Positions 14,101 through 27,558 of a stretch of DNA of 64,000 nt are shown piece after piece (position 1 is the stretch's first letter; every line of letters begins with the position of its first letter). Both the position numbers and the translations under genes were made by a program. The DNA lies in assembly GCA_013396525.1 (NCBI GenBank), contig VWYX01001364.1, positions 95,001-159,000 of the forward strand, written 5' to 3'. Under the pieces are notes generated by a model that was not told the DNA's origin, did no database searches, and saw nothing but the letters and a program-made list of their open reading frames with translations. The stretch is from Chaetorhynchus papuensis. Taxonomy: Eukaryota; Chordata; Aves; Passeriformes; Rhipiduridae.

Positions 14101-17100
14101 TGGGGCTAGCCCTGCACAGATTTTCAAGAGGGTTGAGAAGAATTGTATTAAGAGATTTCTGCTCTCTGCACAAGGAGGAACCGATATTCTTATCCTTTTG
14201 TTCCGGAGTGGCAAAGGTCTGGATTTGATGTTGTGAATTTTCCCTGTGGTGTAGTAAGGAGCACTTGCAAACTGGACACTGGCTGTGGGATCAGACCTTT
14301 AAGTGGTTTTCTTGAATATTGAAAATACTGAGCAAAACTGCTGACTCTGTACAGTCAGGGGAAGTGCAGACTTGTATGAACCTTCATGTCCCACAAAAAA
14401 AGTAGGCTTATTTTGAGTATCTTGTAGTATCTTGACACATTTATCCTTGTGCTAAGACAAATGTAATGTTTGCCTGGGCGTCTAAGCAGAAAGGTTCTGG
14501 AGGGGTTTGTGTACACAATGTCTTGGGAGAAGCACATTTGGTCTCAGAAGGACATATCACCCTTCCACACTACTGAGCAATCAGTGTTTTCATTTTCAGA
14601 TTTAAATGCATTTGCCCAAGACTGTTGGCATCTCTTCCTAGCCCCTCATTGTTTTTAACAACACACTACAATTGTAAAATGGTGCAGCTTTGAAGTTGTC
14701 TGCGCAGGAAAGCGAAAGCCTTTTCATTCTTCTGAATAAGAGTAACCACATGAGGACTTAACGTGCTTTAAGTCACATGCAACATGCTTCATATGTCTAA
14801 TTGATTTATCTTAGCTTTCCCACATGTCCTCACACAAGCATGCCTCAGTGCAGCTTGAAAGGAGGGAGTGCAGCCTCCTGGCTGAAAGCTGATGGTAAGT
14901 AATTAAACCTAGCAGCAGTGAGAACCCCCGAGACAAAATCTTTGGCAGTTTTCTACACCATGTAGTGAGCTTGGGTCACCAAGGGCCTGTAAATAGCATC
15001 ATAATGACTGGTTCCTCAGCAGGGATAAACATGTGCTTTGAGTTTTCTAAATGATTCAGAGGCATGCTGTGAGATAACTACTGATAACAAGCAGATGTGA
15101 AGTTTGCTTTTCAAGACAGGGAGGCTGAGGGGGAAGTCGAGTAGATTTTGGCTTATGGTCTTCAGAAAGCCTGACACTTGAAGATCATTAAAGACTTTTT
15201 TTTTTTTTTCAGAGGAGAAACTCAGTTGTATCTGATGAAGGTAATGCTGTTTTAAACCAGTTCTTGTCAGAGCTAGGGGGATAACTGTAGGCAAAGCCTT
15301 CTCTGAGTTTAAACCTGAAGACAAAAGTGACATCTCACTTTTCAGGATTAGGAATGTTGTATAAGTTCAAAATTCATTTTACATTTTGCCAGGGCCTTTC
15401 TAAAAGCTTTCTCAAAGCTTGCATATTGATAAGTCCTTTTTTTTTTAATTTAAAGGGTGCCTAGGTGTTGAAGGATGTATTTCATCATACCAGACAGGAG
15501 GACACAAAACAAAGGTGCTAAGCTGATGTGCCCATACTCAGTGGGACAGGTGCAGTAATGCTGTAGTGCTGGGAGAGCAGGGACAGGCTCAGTGTTAACC
15601 TGGGGCTCCCAGCCCTGTGTTTCATGTTATCAGCAGTGATACATGAGCAGTAGGACGGTGCATTTGTGAGGCATCAAAGGAAATCTGTCAGTCTCCCCAT
15701 TTAGGAGACTGGAAAAGAACAGAAAGGTTATCCATTCTTTCTCAGGGAGGTTTGGAGTTTTGCTAATACTGCACAAGTGGAGTAATATAAAGAAGCTGCA
15801 TCTCTTGGCATTACTTAAAAAGCCAAAGACCATGTCAATATTCTTTCCTTAATTACAAGAGTTCACGGCAAGCTGAAAGGTGAGGTGAAAGCTGCTTCAG
15901 TGTTCAAGGAGAGAGTGAACTATTTAGTAAGAAAAGTGGTTGCAGACATCATTAATCCACAGTGACTTTTTTGAAACATGTTGGAATAGTTTTGGGGATG
16001 GATTTTTTTTTTTTAAAGCAGTTTTTCTGTATGTTGTTTCGGAGTTTCCTTTTAAATGGCTCACCCTCATGCCTCACAATACTTTTTTTTTCCTGAAACA
16101 GTAAAAGAAGAGGAAAAGTTTCTCCCCACCCTTCCTTGAGGGGCCAAAGAGGGAGAGAAATGAAATCACCAAAGCCTACTGGGGCTCATCAGTTGCCATA
16201 TGTGTCTGGTGCCTCTTCAGTTTCTGCTATGTCCCAGGTTTCCCAACAGAAATGCACTTTTTCCTCCTGAGCCATGAGCTCCCTAGCTGCAGGTGCACCC
16301 TGGTGGTGCACATGCCTCTGTGGGAGCTCACCCCTTGTCTGAGGGTGGAAGGAGCCAGGTCTTCGGGCACAGGTTGAACGTGACTGGCCTGACACACGTG
16401 GCTTCCCAAACACAAGTCCCAGCTGAAGCACAGGTACTAGAAGCAGGAGAGAGGTAACTGGGGTGACTTTCCTGGTGCAATAGGAAAACTGAATTCAGAT
16501 AAACATCTCTTCAAATGATTTAAGGGAACAAGCATGACGTATTATTATTTTCCTTTCTGATCTTCTAACCAAGGAAGATTCCAGCATGGCTCAGGCAGCC
16601 TCTGTGTACTCAGAAAATTACCCATGGGGCATCTACATGTTTGCTCTTTGCTGTTGAATTGGTTTCCATAAGCACAGGCAGCTGGTTACTGGCTGTTGTG
16701 AGATACCCTCTTCAGCCTGTCCATCAAAACTCCTTTTTATAGTCATATAGTTTGGTGCAATTAGTGGTTTTCAAGAGCATAGAATGCTTTAAAAATGCAT
16801 AGGCTCATAACTTTACAGAGGGCACCATTATGATCATGAAGCCTGACCTTTTACAAAATACAAGAGAGCAGAATTGCTGAACAATGCCCAAATTTTTTTT
16901 TTTCCTGTAGCTAAGGCATATCTTATTAAAAGACATCCAGCTTTAATTTTAATATTTCAGGCAGCAGAAAATCCTGTTTATGTCTTTTTCACTGTTTCCT
17001 ATTGTTAATCATCACATCTTATAAGAATTATCAGCTTGTGTCTACTAGGAATATGTTTAACTTCACTGTCCACCACACTGGCTTTTATCATGTCTTTGTC

Positions 17101-20100
17101 GATTTGAAAGCCATGTATTGTCAGAAGGGGTTTCCTTTATGAACAAAACATGAGTAAGTCAGCTTAGCCTCATCTTTGATAAACTCAGTAAAATTACGTT
17201 TTCTTTAACCCCTCATTTTAAGGAAAGTTTTTATCATCCTTTCATCTGTTACTGTCCAATTCATTTTTGCATTTCAGTTGCTCAATGAGTGGATGCAGAA
17301 ACAGCATAAACTATTCCAGTGCCATCACCAGACACAGTTATACCACGTCTCTAATTTTGCTTACAGACTTAGCCATTGCATTTACTCTCTGCTCATTTAC
17401 TCTCCCCTCAGTTACAGGGTTTCCTACTGTCAGGCTCTGGTGGTTACCCACACTGCCTTCCCTGCTTGCTGAAACACAGTCACCTATCCCTCCTACGTGA
17501 CTGGGCTCTTGCCTTTTATATTTACTTGGAAATATTTTAAAAGAAGACAGTACTGGATGAGCAAAACTAATTACCTCAAATTGAGCTGCTTTGTAGTTCT
17601 GACTCCTCTGTATTTTCCAAAGTTTGTGTCCTCTGGTGGGTTTTTCAGCCATGACCCACAGACGGGTGAACCCACCACAATTGCCAGATATTTTATGCTG
17701 TCCAGGCAGATTCTCCATATCTTCATGCACCTTTTTGGAGGTTGTATTGCCATTTGCAACAATGTGGTGCTGAATAAGGGTTTCATGTCGGGCTGTTTCT
17801 GGCTCGGTGCCTCTTTGATGTGTCCTCATTCGATAGCCAGGTGGGCTTGCAGTCTGTACAAAACTTGTGACAACTGCAGCCTTCAGATAACAAGTGTATC
17901 AGCATGGTGGTGACCTCCTTTTGACATACAGTCAACATCTGTTTCTGTCACAGCCTCCTTATGTGACACACTGTTATGTGGGGAAGGCAGATACTCCTCT
18001 GAGCCTTTGTTGAAGTGGGATTGCCGTGAAAATGGGTGGATTAACTGTATCTCCTGCTTTTTCAGGGATTGAGAGAGGAGGAAGTTTAGAGGGGTGGGTT
18101 TTTAGCAAACTTTGTTTCGGAGTGTTTCAAAAGCCCTCACTGCCAGACTTCAGACAGCTATAAATACTATACTCACCAAGTCATTTATAATACACTTTAG
18201 GGCACACCATTCAAACAGTGACTTATTCAGTACAGTCCCTGTCCAGAATTGCTTCCAGGTTAAGGACAGGGGTGTATGTGACATGAGCTGACCCAGAAGG
18301 CAGCCAGGTGGCAGGCTCATGTGCAATGCAGCCACTGAATCTTGGGGCCACCAGGGACTTCTGCAGGGGAGTCAGAGGGAGAAGAATCTGATGGAGCAGG
18401 TCTGGGGCTCTTTGCACAAGGACCAGGTGCTGCTTGGCTCTCGAGAGATGGAGAGATTCCCTTGTGCATCAGAAGTTTTACAAGTGAAAAGAGGGAGGGG
18501 AAGGCCAGGGTGTAAGAAGATACGAGAGGAGGGTGACTCCACTGGACATCTGGAGTTACTGACAGACCCATGTGCATGTTGTGGAGATGGGGAAGCAGGA
18601 CATAGCAGAGGCATGCAGGAAATATGAGGGGTCACTTGAGGGAAAGAGAGGTAGCAGCTGCCTTGGAGCTCTTCTGGAAGAGGTCAGAAAAAAATGTAAG
18701 GGATCCAGTGGCAAAGGGATTTTAATCACTGAGTTTAGGGGTGGCCAACCTAGGGTCCAAATTTCAGTAGTAAAAATGTGGTGAAAGCTAACTGTAGAAA
18801 CTTTTAAAGAAAGAACCTGTATGACTAAATGAGAGCTGCAGCCTGAGTTACAAATCTGAGATGTATTTGTAAACCAGCAAGGAATGAACCGTTGATAGGC
18901 ACCCCTTTGAAACAACGTGGAAAATTAACACTTTGTTGTAAGTGCCTGTAGGAAGGCTGTCTGGAAGTTTTAACCTCACATCCCACAAGCTTTCAGAGGG
19001 AGAGCTGGAATTGCTGAGGAGGTGGGATACCAGCAGGAAGTGTGTAGTATCTAGCTGTGTATATGTTCATCCACGGGAACTTCAATGTGTGTTAGGCACA
19101 GCAGGTAAAGTGTCAGAGACCTGCAAAGTTCTCAGGGTGTTTGTGACGGGGGAGATAGGAACGTGTGGAGAAGACTGGAGATAACTGAGTAGTGAGTTAT
19201 TGCACAACACGAGTCATGCAGTTTTTACCTCATCTGGCTAAAATTCAAATTGGTTTCAGAGGGCTTATTTATACCAGCCTGGTTCCTAATTGTCTAGTAT
19301 CTACCAAGCTGACTAGCTGGGTTAGAAGAGAGACCTGGGACCAGAGCAACAGGGAAGCTAAGTCAGTATGGAGGCATGAGAGCCATAATCACAGTATTCT
19401 TCAGCCTCACTTGGGTAAATGATGTGGTATTAATTATGAGATGTTCTGAATGCAAATCACTTCCTAAAACTGTTAAATGAGCTTTTAGATTTTCCTCATA
19501 TACCACTTTTATAAAGCAGGAGTTTTACGTACAGGAGATATTCCAATTGAGCATGGTGAATTTGCAAAAAGACTCTATTTTGCATTAATTTCTCCCAGTG
19601 ATATTATTCCCCACAGCCCAGGCTTTATATTGCATGTTTTCGGAGTTTCTGAGGGTGTTCCTGGAGGCACTGCCTTGACAGGAACCCAGGAAAGGCTACA
19701 GAAAGATTGGGTTTTGTGAAGATATAAACTGATTTTTAATACAATTCTTGTTCTGAATTGGTGACCCCTTTTTTGAAGTGCTTTTGAATATCCCACAAAA
19801 TATATTAAAGCAACAAAACCAGAGATTCTGGACATACCTTCTACAATTGGTTTCAACAAGTAACATTTTAATTGCAGTATTATATTCTAGTGCTGTTTTG
19901 TTTTCACTTGTACCAATTTAGATCTAGAGCTACTACACTGAAATTATCCTGGATTCACTAGGAGTTGAAAACTTGGTTCAGAAGTAAAAAAACTTGCTCA
20001 AGAAGGCAGCAAATTCCATGGAAAACCTGCAATTAGGACTTTGCTCAGTGTATCTCAGCACTGGAGGGACCATATATTTCAAACTACTACCTAATGGGAG

Positions 20101-20521
20101 TCAAATTTTGTTTCTGTGCTATTTAAGGTGGACAGCTTGACTGGCAGTCTGTATTGAAGGACAAAGGTGTAAATACAAAATAGTCCAGTAAAAATTTCAC
20201 CATCAAGCTTAACAGAATGGCCAATGTGGCATATTTTAGGGCTGAAAATTGGATTATGCTAAAAATCTAAATATGAGGAAAAATTATGGTGAATAAAGAA
20301 TTTTCCATCGGGTGAAAATGTCAGAATTATAGAAAAAAAAAATCTTCTTTTCTGTGGTCACTGAATCACAGAATTGTTTTTCATGTGAGTCCTATGTTCA
20401 TCCCAAACATATTCATCTCAAATATAAATTTTGGACAAACATCTTTTTTTAGAGCTTTTGGTTTTATTCTGTCTGGTCAGTCATAATCAAGATCTCAGCC
20501 AGTTTTTGAATGACAAAAACA

Positions 20522-20536
20522 AGTAAGTAAGTAAGT
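20522..20536. repeat. Short (AAGT)n run
   Basis: About three and a half copies of AAGT within the large intron. It is below typical microsatellite length. Confidence 0.6.
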
Positions 20537-23500
20537 CTAGAGTCTTCAAAACAGGGACCTTGGCTATACAGTAATAATAGACCAGATTTCAGAAGAGTGA
20601 ACCACCAGCAACTTCAGTTAACCTCCCACCCAGGTATTTAATGTTAAACTGTCTCTTTGATGAATGGTCCCAATTTCAGCAGGAATTCCCAGGTAATTTT
20701 GAAATGTAGGCTGTTTATTTAGTAACTCCCCTGGACCTGGAAGTGCTTTACATTCCTGTGGGGCAAAACCAACTCTTTTCCATATTCAACATAGAGCCGA
20801 ATGGTGTGTCAATACTGAAGAAATGCTTGTCCTGCTGATGAGCATGTTGGAGGCAGAGGAACATACATTTGGAAAACTGCAGTGCAGGCAGAACTAGGAA
20901 AACCCTTTACTTTCCAGTCTCCTCATTTTTACCAGCAGTGGTGTTTTGTACTAGATATCCTGAAATTCTGTATTAGAAAACATCTTCCAATAATCTGTTC
21001 ACTTGAAAGTCAAAATATGTTCATTTTTTCATCAAACAATTGCAGATTTAGGGACAAAATCTGCTGCTTTCTTGAGTGCCTACAGCTGCAAGTTGAGTTG
21101 GGGCATCTGTGCTGCCATATGAATACCAGACTTGATTTATGAGGTGAATTTCCGCTACAGAAAATTGTCTTAATTCATAGTAATAATCTTTTAGAGCTGA
21201 GTTTCACTCTGTAATAGCTGCTAAGCAAATTCAGTCTGTTAAAATAAATGTGCATTCACTAAAGAGTCTCAAGCTAAGTAAAAATATAAATTTTGGAACT
21301 TGTGTCTTCACTAGTTTTCACATAGAGCTGAAGGATGGGCTGTTCTGTTTCTTTTGATAAAGGGTGGAAAATCAGGGAATGGACATCAGTTGGCACACTG
21401 AATTTTGGGCTGAGTTTTATCTGTGTGATGACATTAACTCTGTGAGGCTCCACCAGAGCAGGTACAAAGGTAATTTGGCCTCACTGGTGTAAGAAAGTAA
21501 AGTAGATTAGTCTGCAACTTATCTTCAAGATGGGGTGAGTCAATGAGAGCTGGCACTGAATCTAAACACTGAGCCTTCATGAAAATTCGAGGCAATGGGG
21601 TTTTTTTCACTTTGTAAGATTGCCAGGCACTGTTCAGATGAGTTAAGAAGACACAGGCCCTCAGTCTTCCTTTCTGCAACACATTAGGTGTCCTTGTTGA
21701 AATGCAACAGTGTTCATTTAAGAAGCACCCTCGGTATTACAGTGGCATTTTCTCTGTTTATGTGTCAGACTGGATGATAGAGGATATCTGGGTGCTCGGC
21801 CTTCTACAGTTTGCTGCCTACTGGAAAAAGGTGCTAAAGCAGTAACACACCTACAGGCTGCAGAAAAACTGAGTGTGAGCGTGAACATCCCTCAGGCAGT
21901 GCCCTGAAGCGAAGGTGGCCACACATTCTCTGCAGTGACTGTCCCCCTTCCATGACGGGGTCCCTGCCACGCTGCAGGTTCCCAAAAGCACCCTTACCCC
22001 TTCCCCCAGCGCGGCAGTCTGGAAGTGGCTGGAAGCAGAGCACAAGCCGCCCCCAGCTGTGACTGACACGGGGAATGATTCGAGTTACAGCTCACAGGGA
22101 GGCAGCTTTCTTGGCTGTGAAAGGCTGATGTGTTGATTACCCGTTATGCCATGAAAAGCTGACAAAACCCCACCATTTCTGTCTCCGTTCTCTTGCAAGT
22201 TCCGGGAACCTTCCCAGCATATGTGGATGAAGGAAAGTTTGCAAGAAAGCTGGTTTTAATGCTTGAGCTTTCATGCACTTCTAGCAATCTTCCAGTGTTT
22301 GATTTATTATCTTATTCATTATCCTTTTTTTGGTTGTAACTAAATTGTCCCAAAAGGCAGCATTTAATTTATTTCTAGAAGTAAGGGTGCAAATACAACA
22401 GAAAGGATGCTCAGGATAGGGACTGCAGGGACCAGCTGGATTTCAGAAGTTTTCTGAATGTCAAGTGAGCTTTATCTTAAGTAGAACTTCAGTAAACAGC
22501 TTCTATGAGCCTGTCCAAATCAGTCCTTTTAGGTTTTCTAGATAATGCTTCTGTTTCATATCCTGGTCCTAAATCCTTACTTTCCATATTGTGATTTTTT
22601 TAGTAGTCACTAGCATTATCAGCAAATTTTCATTGATTTAAATAGTAGATCATACTAGTAAAAATAGTAAAAAATTAGTATGATAATGTTTTCCCAAGCT
22701 GTATTAATTGACTGAAAGATTGTTCTTCCCTTGTACTCTTCCATACTCCTCACTATACTCTTCAAGGAAAAGGTTGCACTTTGGCAAAAAGAGTTTTCCT
22801 CCAGAATTTGGCTGACAGCCCTGAAGAAAGTCCTGCAGACTGGAAGAACCAGATTTAAAGGAAAAAACAAAAGGGGTCAAGATGAGAAATGTGTCCTTTC
22901 ACCCCGACATAAGAGACATATACTTGACTTGGCTTTTGCCTCCCAAGGTGGATATCTGTGCCCACTCTCGGGAAAAGCAACAACACGGCAATTTTGTTTA
23001 ACAAACTGGGTCAAAGATAACTCACCAAAGCTCTTAGCATTTTCTGGCAGTATTAGAGGACCATGATTCAACATAATGAACTATCCCTGAGCAGTTTCTC
23101 CCCCTGTATAAATAGAAGTAGGCTTTTAATTAGCCTCCAGCCCTTATTCCTTTGGATTCACTTTATTTTGTTTCTTGAACAGACTTATTACCTGCTTTAT
23201 AAGGAAAAAACCAAACCCTCTTGTGTTCCAGCATACACTGAACCTTATCATCTGCTGTCTCCATCCAGTGTCATGAAACATCTGGGAGGGTTATCTGCTC
23301 ACTCCCTGTTTTAATTCCGAGCTCAGCTGGATCTGAAAGACACATCCCCTTTGGGGTAGTGAGGTGTCTTGTCATCACTGTGAACTTCCCCTAGAGACAT
23401 ATATTTTCTGTGCAGCAGGCCGGAGCAGAGACACATGTATTTCTATGTGTAGGGATTAGAGCCAAAGCACTTAACTACTCTGACCTCTTGTGTGTGATAG

Positions 23501-25405
23501 GCTGTGCAATTCTATCTAGTTACTCCTGTACAAAGTCCAATGACTTTGTTTTTGGCTAAAGCATATCTTTTAAATGAGGAGTCGAGCTTGATCTAAAGGC
23601 ATTAAAGTACAGGGAATCCCCTGTGATGGTAATTTGTTCCAGTTGTAATCACCCCCACTGCTTCAATTTTTGCTTTTTTTCCAAGAAGAGTCTCTACCTC
23701 CAACTTGTAGCCAGGAATGTATGTTACTCCTACCTCTTCATAAAAGTGCCCTTTAGTGACAGTGCTCCCTTAAAGCACCCAAGTTTGCAGCCAAGTCTTC
23801 TGGCTTTCTTTTAATTACTGTTTTCTTCCAAGTATGAAAAGCATTTGGCTCAATTTAAGCCTCTCACTGTAAACCCTGGGCTCCTGGTGAGACTCATACT
23901 GGTGGAAACACCTGGTGTGAAGTGCAGCCTCCCCACTAGGGACATTAGGGCCATTAACAGCTCAATAGCAACTCCCTCCTGTATGTGCTGCCTTGGAGCC
24001 AGTGGCCCTCAGGACTCCTGACTCCATCAGGAGCTGCCCTTGGTCACCCGCCCCAGGAGACCTTTTCTCTTGGTCTTTGAATGACTGGCCTGGCCCTGAG
24101 CTGCAGAGCTGGTCCAAGGTTGTCCAGCCTCCAAGTACTGTCTCCAGCATAAGAAGGCTGGAAGCCACAGCAGTGAGCTGGGCTTTTCCAGTCCCTGTGT
24201 TGAGCTGAGTTCTCATCAGCGCTGCAGTGCTCGAGGCTGGACCAGCTGCCAGCTCACTGCAGCAAGCCAGGAAGCTGGCTCTGCCCTTTTGTCCCTAACA
24301 TCATGGTGGGAACGCTTTGGTAGCCTTGTTGTCATCTCACTCGTTATCTTTTTTGGAGCCACCGCTCTCCACTCACAGCACACGGGGTTTGTGATTTTGT
24401 TTCCACCATACTCTTAGATATCCTGATATTCACTTTCCTCTATGTGGTCCCAGTTTATCCTGTGACTCAGCTGGCTTGAATGGCTGCCCTGTACTCATCA
24501 TTATGTTTAGTTATACACTAAGTTTTGTGTTCCCTTGGGAAACCTGTAAGGTTTGTGTCTGCAGCTGAGAGAGGCCAAAGAAGGATTTCCTGCAAAGCTG
24601 TAATGCCATTTTCAGACAATCCAAAATATTATGGAGCAGCTAAGCAGTTTACTAACTAATGAAATAATGATTAAAAATTAAGTGCTCTTCTGTCCTCTGG
24701 CTTCTGTCCATGTACAGTAAAATTTTGACCTGAGTTTGCTCATGCACCTTGGCAGAACACTTAGAGGAAATTTCTGTAAGTGCATTTAAATTTCTTTAAC
24801 AAAGCACTCGGCAAAACATGAAGTGGAAGAGAGAAGAACCTGCATAACAAATTATGCTACCCAATTTCTACAGGGGTGTAACACTTTTTGCTGGGCATGT
24901 CCTCTCTCATCTTTTGGCACAAGAACTACCGGGATGTTTATCAAGCAGTTTAATCTGTTTTAGGGTCATGTGCAAAACTGCACAACACAGTTCATCTGAA
25001 AATTTACAGACATTGATCTCACCAGTAAAAAATAGTATTCATATAGTAGGATATGAAAAAACTGAATACCTTAATTCTCCTTAAAAATATTTTTTAAACT
25101 CTTAGTTTTCACAGCGTTAAAGAAAGTCTTGTCTAAGCTATTTAAATAGAGTGGGGCATTGTTCAAACGAGCAAACAAGATGCCATCTCTTCTTGTGGAT
25201 TGGGAAAGAAGTGTGGAACAAGAAGAGCATGAAAAGCGGTGAAAACTTAGTCTTATGTGAAAAGGCTACAGCATATGTGTTCAAACATTTCTTCCTTTTG
25301 GAGGCTGGAGTAAGATTGGGAGTATGAGGAGGTATGAAGGGTGCTTAACAAACAAACTACACATTTCACTGAAAAAGAAGGTTCTGCTCACACTGAGAAC
25401 TCTGC

Positions 25406-25421
25406 TTTTTTTTTTTTTTTT
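25406..25421. repeat. Poly-T tract (16 T)
   Basis: An uninterrupted run of T followed by CCCC. Similar shorter runs occur at about 9441, 11314, 13253 and 15197. No SINE or retrogene body is recognised beside them. Confidence 0.85.
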
Positions 25422-27051
25422 CCCCTATTTGTGAAGTGTGCCTTTAGCTATAGTTTATGGTTTTCAACATTTCCAGCTCTGCTTTTCAGGAGGATGTAGT
25501 TCAGCCATGGAAAAAAATTTGTACTGGACTGAAACTTACCATACAAGGAACTAGCCAAGAAATAAATGTACTCAGTCAAATAAAATTGCTGAGAAAGAGA
25601 GTTTTTAGAAAATATTTTTACTCTTAATATGTGAAAATTATTTTTCAGCCTATTAGTTATAAACCTTAGAGCACTACAGGGACTAAGTGCCTGTGGATTC
25701 CAAAGACACAAGGAAGAGTTATTTTGTATTTTATTGGATTTTCCTTAAACAGGTTACAATGCTGTGTGTTAATTTTTTTAATACAAAGTTTCCACTGAGC
25801 TGCCAGTGTGGCAGCTTCACCTGCTCTTCTGTTTTATGCTTTTAGCTTGACATGGAATAAAAAACATTTTCCATCTCCCTGGCTGAGTGACACACCTGCA
25901 CTGATGTAAATTGCGTGTAAGTCTGTGGAAGCCAGAGAGGCTGCACTTGTGTAACTGAAATTGTGATAAGGAACAAGATTGTTTAGTGCTAAAAACATTT
26001 GACACTTGCTTTGAACAAATAAATTACAGTGTCTCCACACTTAGTTGGAAAGGCTGTGCGTCAAGGGTGTGATGTATTTCTCTGCTGGAGTTCAAAAGAG
26101 CAGCTGCAGAGTATGGCATAAATAACCACAGATATTGACCTCTTTGAGAGTGAAAAGGCAAGATATATTGACCCTGAAGTCGAATATTGACCCCAGATTT
26201 GTTTCAGTATTTTTTTTTCTTTTCTTCAAGGAGCAATAAATCCGGTATTTGGCAAAAAAAAAAACAAGAATGAAAAAGCAAATTCAGGTTTGACACAAAT
26301 ACAGTCAATTGTATTAGCTTTCTAAGTTCTTGCCACCTTTTACAGAAAGGGACCATTTTCCTTGTATTTTCAGTGGTATATCATATCGAAACAAGGAAAC
26401 TGATTATTACAGCCTTTGTTTGAGAACTTCAAAATTCTTCAAAAAGTTAAAAGCGTGATAAAGTTACGAGTGTAGAACACTGGAAACCAGTGAGAAAGTT
26501 CTAAAGCAGACATGTAGGTTTGCAGTCCAAAAGTCTTTGGCATTAACTTCAGGCAGAATAATTTTTCAAAATGAGTTTAGACATCTTGACTGTTTGAGTT
26601 CATTTAGTTTCCTTCTTTCCTCTTCCCTGAATAGCTGTCCTCCAAATATTCAGTTACTTTGTGATTGCTTTCACTGAAGCATAAGCTAATTTTTGGGTTT
26701 GGGTTTTTTTATTGCATAGGGTTGTACCTTTCACAGGAACTTTTAATAACATGTTTACATGTCAAATAGGGAAAAAAAAAACCCCAAGGTCTGTGTTACG
26801 ATTTCTTGTCTGAATTAAAATTTACAAATTCCCGCTTGTAACTATAGATTTATATTATGCTTTCTGCCTCTTAATTAAAGTGCCCTGGGATTTTGTCTTC
26901 TTTAAAGGACATACATTTTATAGTGAAAAGTTCTAAGTTTTTTATTTAGTCTTCTGGGTAGGAAAATTACTTTGTTCTGTTTAAGCCTTTCACTGTCAGC
27001 CTCAATCCCCTGATAAAGCCTGTAGCAATGAGCTTGAAATGCATGGTAAGG

Positions 27052-27142
27052 CTTGAGTCTTACCAGACTAAAGACTCGGAAGTCGTACTTAAGTCTTGAC
27101 CTAAGTCAGACTTTAAATCAGACTTAAAAGACTTGTAAGTCC
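27052..27142. repeat. AGTC/GACT-dense patch next to a CR1
   Basis: Within about 90 bases there are five AGTC and five GACT tetramers in mixed orientation, often extended to AAGTC or GACTT, and a palindromic ACTTAAGT. It is not a regular tandem array. It stops where recognisable CR1 sequence begins. No known repeat family is recognised. Confidence 0.6.
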
Positions 27143-27143
27143 T

Positions 27144-27558
27144 ATGAGGCATGGCTGAGGGAGCTGGGGTTGTTTAGCCTGGAGAAAAGGGGGCTCAAGG
27201 GTGACCTTATCGCTCTCTACAACTCCCTGAAAGGAGGGTGTAGCCAGCTGGGGCTTGGTCTCTTCTCTAAGACAACAAGTGACTGGACAAGAGGACATGG
27301 CCTCAAGCTATGTCCCCTGCCAGGGGTGGTTCAGGCTGGACATCAGGAGGAATTTCTTCACTGAAAGGGTTGTCAAGTATTGGAATGGACTGCCAAGGGA
27401 CGTGGTGGAGTCACCATCCCTGGAGGTCTTCAAGAAACAACTAGATGTGGCACTCAGTGCCGTGGTGTAGTTGATAAAGTGGAGATGGGTCAAAGGCTGC
27501 ACTCAATGAACTTGTAGGTCTTTTCCAACCAAAATGATTCTGTGATTCTGAGATTCTT
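27144..27558 (+). mobile_element. CR1 LINE 3' fragment, sense orientation
   Basis: It starts with GGCTGAGGGAGCTGGGGTTG and TTTAGCCTGGAGAA, typical of the CR1 ORF2 3' region. Translated fragments [20 protein letters not shown] and VVESPSLEVFKKQLDVALSA match the CR1 ORF2 C-terminus. It ends with the diagnostic tail repeats GATTCTGTGATTCTGAGATT. It is 5'-truncated, with stops upstream, so it is a dead copy. Confidence 0.95.

Noticed and set aside
17338..17913. Overlapping open frames on both strands (163 and 138 codons)
   Set aside because: No recognisable domain, no splice context, and mutual overlap. A few such frames are expected by chance in 64 kb.
20360..20420. CTGAATCACAGAATTGTTTT as a possible CR1 3' end
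   Set aside because: Similarity stops after about 18 bases, with no TTGGAAGGGACC-type continuation.
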